Positions 63,268 through 64,000 of a DNA stretch of 64,000 nt are shown here, piece after piece (position 1 is the first letter of the stretch; each line of letters begins with the position of its first letter). Source of the stretch: an uncultured Schaedlerella sp. (lineage in GTDB: Bacteria; Bacillota; Clostridia; Lachnospirales; Lachnospiraceae). A program made the translations under genes and the position numbers. Below the pieces are notes generated by a model. That model had not been told where the DNA came from and did not search any database. It worked only from the letters and a program-made list of their open reading frames with translations. The stretch covers positions 1 to 64,000 of the forward strand of contig CAKSAJ010000003.1 in assembly GCA_934435195.1 (NCBI GenBank), in the 5' to 3' direction.

Positions 63268-64000
63268 TTACTGTATTCCAGACAGGTCTTTTACAATCTC
63301 ACCGGCAATGATCAAACCTGCTACCGATGGCACAAAGGCCGTACTTCCCGGAATCGCACGTCGCTCTGTACACTTATGTTCAGCTCCCGGAGGACATATA
63401 CAGTTTGTACGACAACTACTTGTCATATCATCTTTCGGCTTAATCGGAAGCTCGTCTGAATAAACAACTTTTAACTTCTTTACACCACGCTTTTTCAACT
63501 CGCGACGCATAACCTTTGCCAATGGGCATCCACTTGTCTTATAAATGTCTGCTACCCTGAATCGGCTGGCATCCAGTTTATTACCGGCTCCCATACTGCT
63601 GATAATCGGTGTTCCGACTTCTTTTGCTTTCATAATCAACTCTATTTTAGCTGTTACAGTATCTACAGCATCTACAATATAGTCATAGTCTTCAAAATGA
63701 AATTCATCCGCATTCTCCGGCAAAAAGAAACACTTATGAACTTCCACTTTCGCATCCGGATTAATATCCAAAATACGTTCTTTCATCACATCTACTTTAT
63801 ATTTTCCAACGGTCTTTCTTGTCGCGATAATCTGTCTGTTTAAATTCGTCAAACAAACCTTATCATCGTCGATCAAATCAAAAGAACCCACACCGGAACG
63901 AACCAATGCTTCGCACACATAGCCACCGACCCCGCCGATTCCAAACACTGCCACCCGAGACCCTGCAAGACGCTCCATTGCTTCTTTTCCTAATAATAAT
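63268..64000 (-). CDS. tcdA: tRNA threonylcarbamoyladenosine dehydratase (TcdA/CsdL), 5'-partial
   Basis: ThiF/MoeB/E1-like enzyme that uses ATP to cyclise t6A37 of tRNA. The Rossmann loop is VFGIGGVGGYVCEAL. Metal/ATP residues lie in DDKVCLTNLNRQ and VDAVDTVTAK. Cys residues near the C-terminus (SSCRTNCICPPGAEHKCTER) could bind zinc. The frame continues past the ATG at 63978 to the right edge as LLLGKEAMERL, which fits the usual N-terminus, so the start lies outside the window. Confidence 0.9.
   Translation of the reverse strand, partial: LLLGKEAMERLAGSRVAVFGIGGVGGYVCEALVRSGVGSFDLIDDDKVCLTNLNRQIIATRKTVGKYKVDVMKERILDINPDAKVEVHKCFFLPENADEFHFEDYDYIVDAVDTVTAKIELIMKAKEVGTPIISSMGAGNKLDASRFRVADIYKTSGCPLAKVMRRELKKRGVKKLKVVYSDELPIKPKDDMTSSCRTNCICPPGAEHKCTERRAIPGSTAFVPSVAGLIIAGEIVKDLSGIQ

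Noticed and set aside
1..64000. tRNA, rRNA, prophage, integrase or transposase genes
   Set aside because: None were found on reading both strands; the only mobile-like signal is the paired hairpin repeat.

Overview
The window is typical of a low-GC, Gram-positive, strictly anaerobic Clostridia genome, most likely Lachnospiraceae. The signs are the glgC-glgD pair, spoVG, a T-box in front of proS, an L10-type attenuator leader, murC-dnaD-dnaI-prs, a K+-dependent-type membrane pyrophosphatase, xpaC-telA, and Shine-Dalgarno sites of the AGGAGG type before nearly every gene. No tRNA, rRNA, CRISPR array, transposase or prophage was found. Both ends cut through genes: a cell-wall amidase on the left and a tcdA-like gene on the right.

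Layout. 0-3.8 kb: amidase with SPOR domain, glmM, a Cof-type HAD phosphatase and rpiB. 3.8-8.3 kb: an accessory locus with a TetR regulator, an acyl carrier protein, a thiolase-like enzyme and a DUF35 Zn-ribbon/OB protein on +, facing an Sfp-type phosphopantetheinyl transferase overlapped with an esterase on -. 8.4-10.7 kb: fructokinase-like gene, a scrap of a GH32 (sucrase-type) gene, and an iron alcohol dehydrogenase. 10.7-15.7 kb: str operon (rpsL-rpsG-fusA-tuf). 15.7-20 kb: proS with its T-box, then telA and xpaC. 20-23.7 kb: an RluA-type pseudouridine synthase, then glgC-glgD-spoVG. 23.8-28.6 kb: murC-dnaD-dnaI-prs. 28.8-30.8 kb: hppA. 31.2-46 kb: the rpmG-secE-nusG-rplK-rplA and rplJ-rplL-rpoB-rpoC clusters, split by a 3.4 kb insert with an AgrC/AgrA-like two-component system and two exported proteins. 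46-51.8 kb: a secreted xxxLxxG-repeat protein, an MMPL exporter and their TetR. 51.8-64 kb: second iron alcohol dehydrogenase, TetR, mnmM, two HPr-like proteins without the active-site His, VanZ, a large MacB/FtsX ABC protein, LysR, an ABC1/UbiB kinase with a phasin-like partner, dgkA and tcdA.

Most notable non-coding signals. (1) A ~127-bp multi-hairpin element occurs twice (10737 and 43487). Nearly all differences between the copies fall in loops or keep pairing, and each copy abuts the U-tract of a rho-independent terminator. (2) Hairpins before both rplK and rplA copy the L1-stalk base of 23S rRNA. (3) A strong-looking sigma-A promoter points antisense into rplL. (4) A 39-codon GH32 remnant starts exactly at the stop codon of an alcohol dehydrogenase.

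The best candidate for an undescribed system in the protein-coding part is the ACP/thiolase/DUF35/PPTase/esterase locus. It looks like a minimal carrier-protein-dependent condensation pathway related in parts to PhlC/PhlB, but its product cannot be told from sequence.
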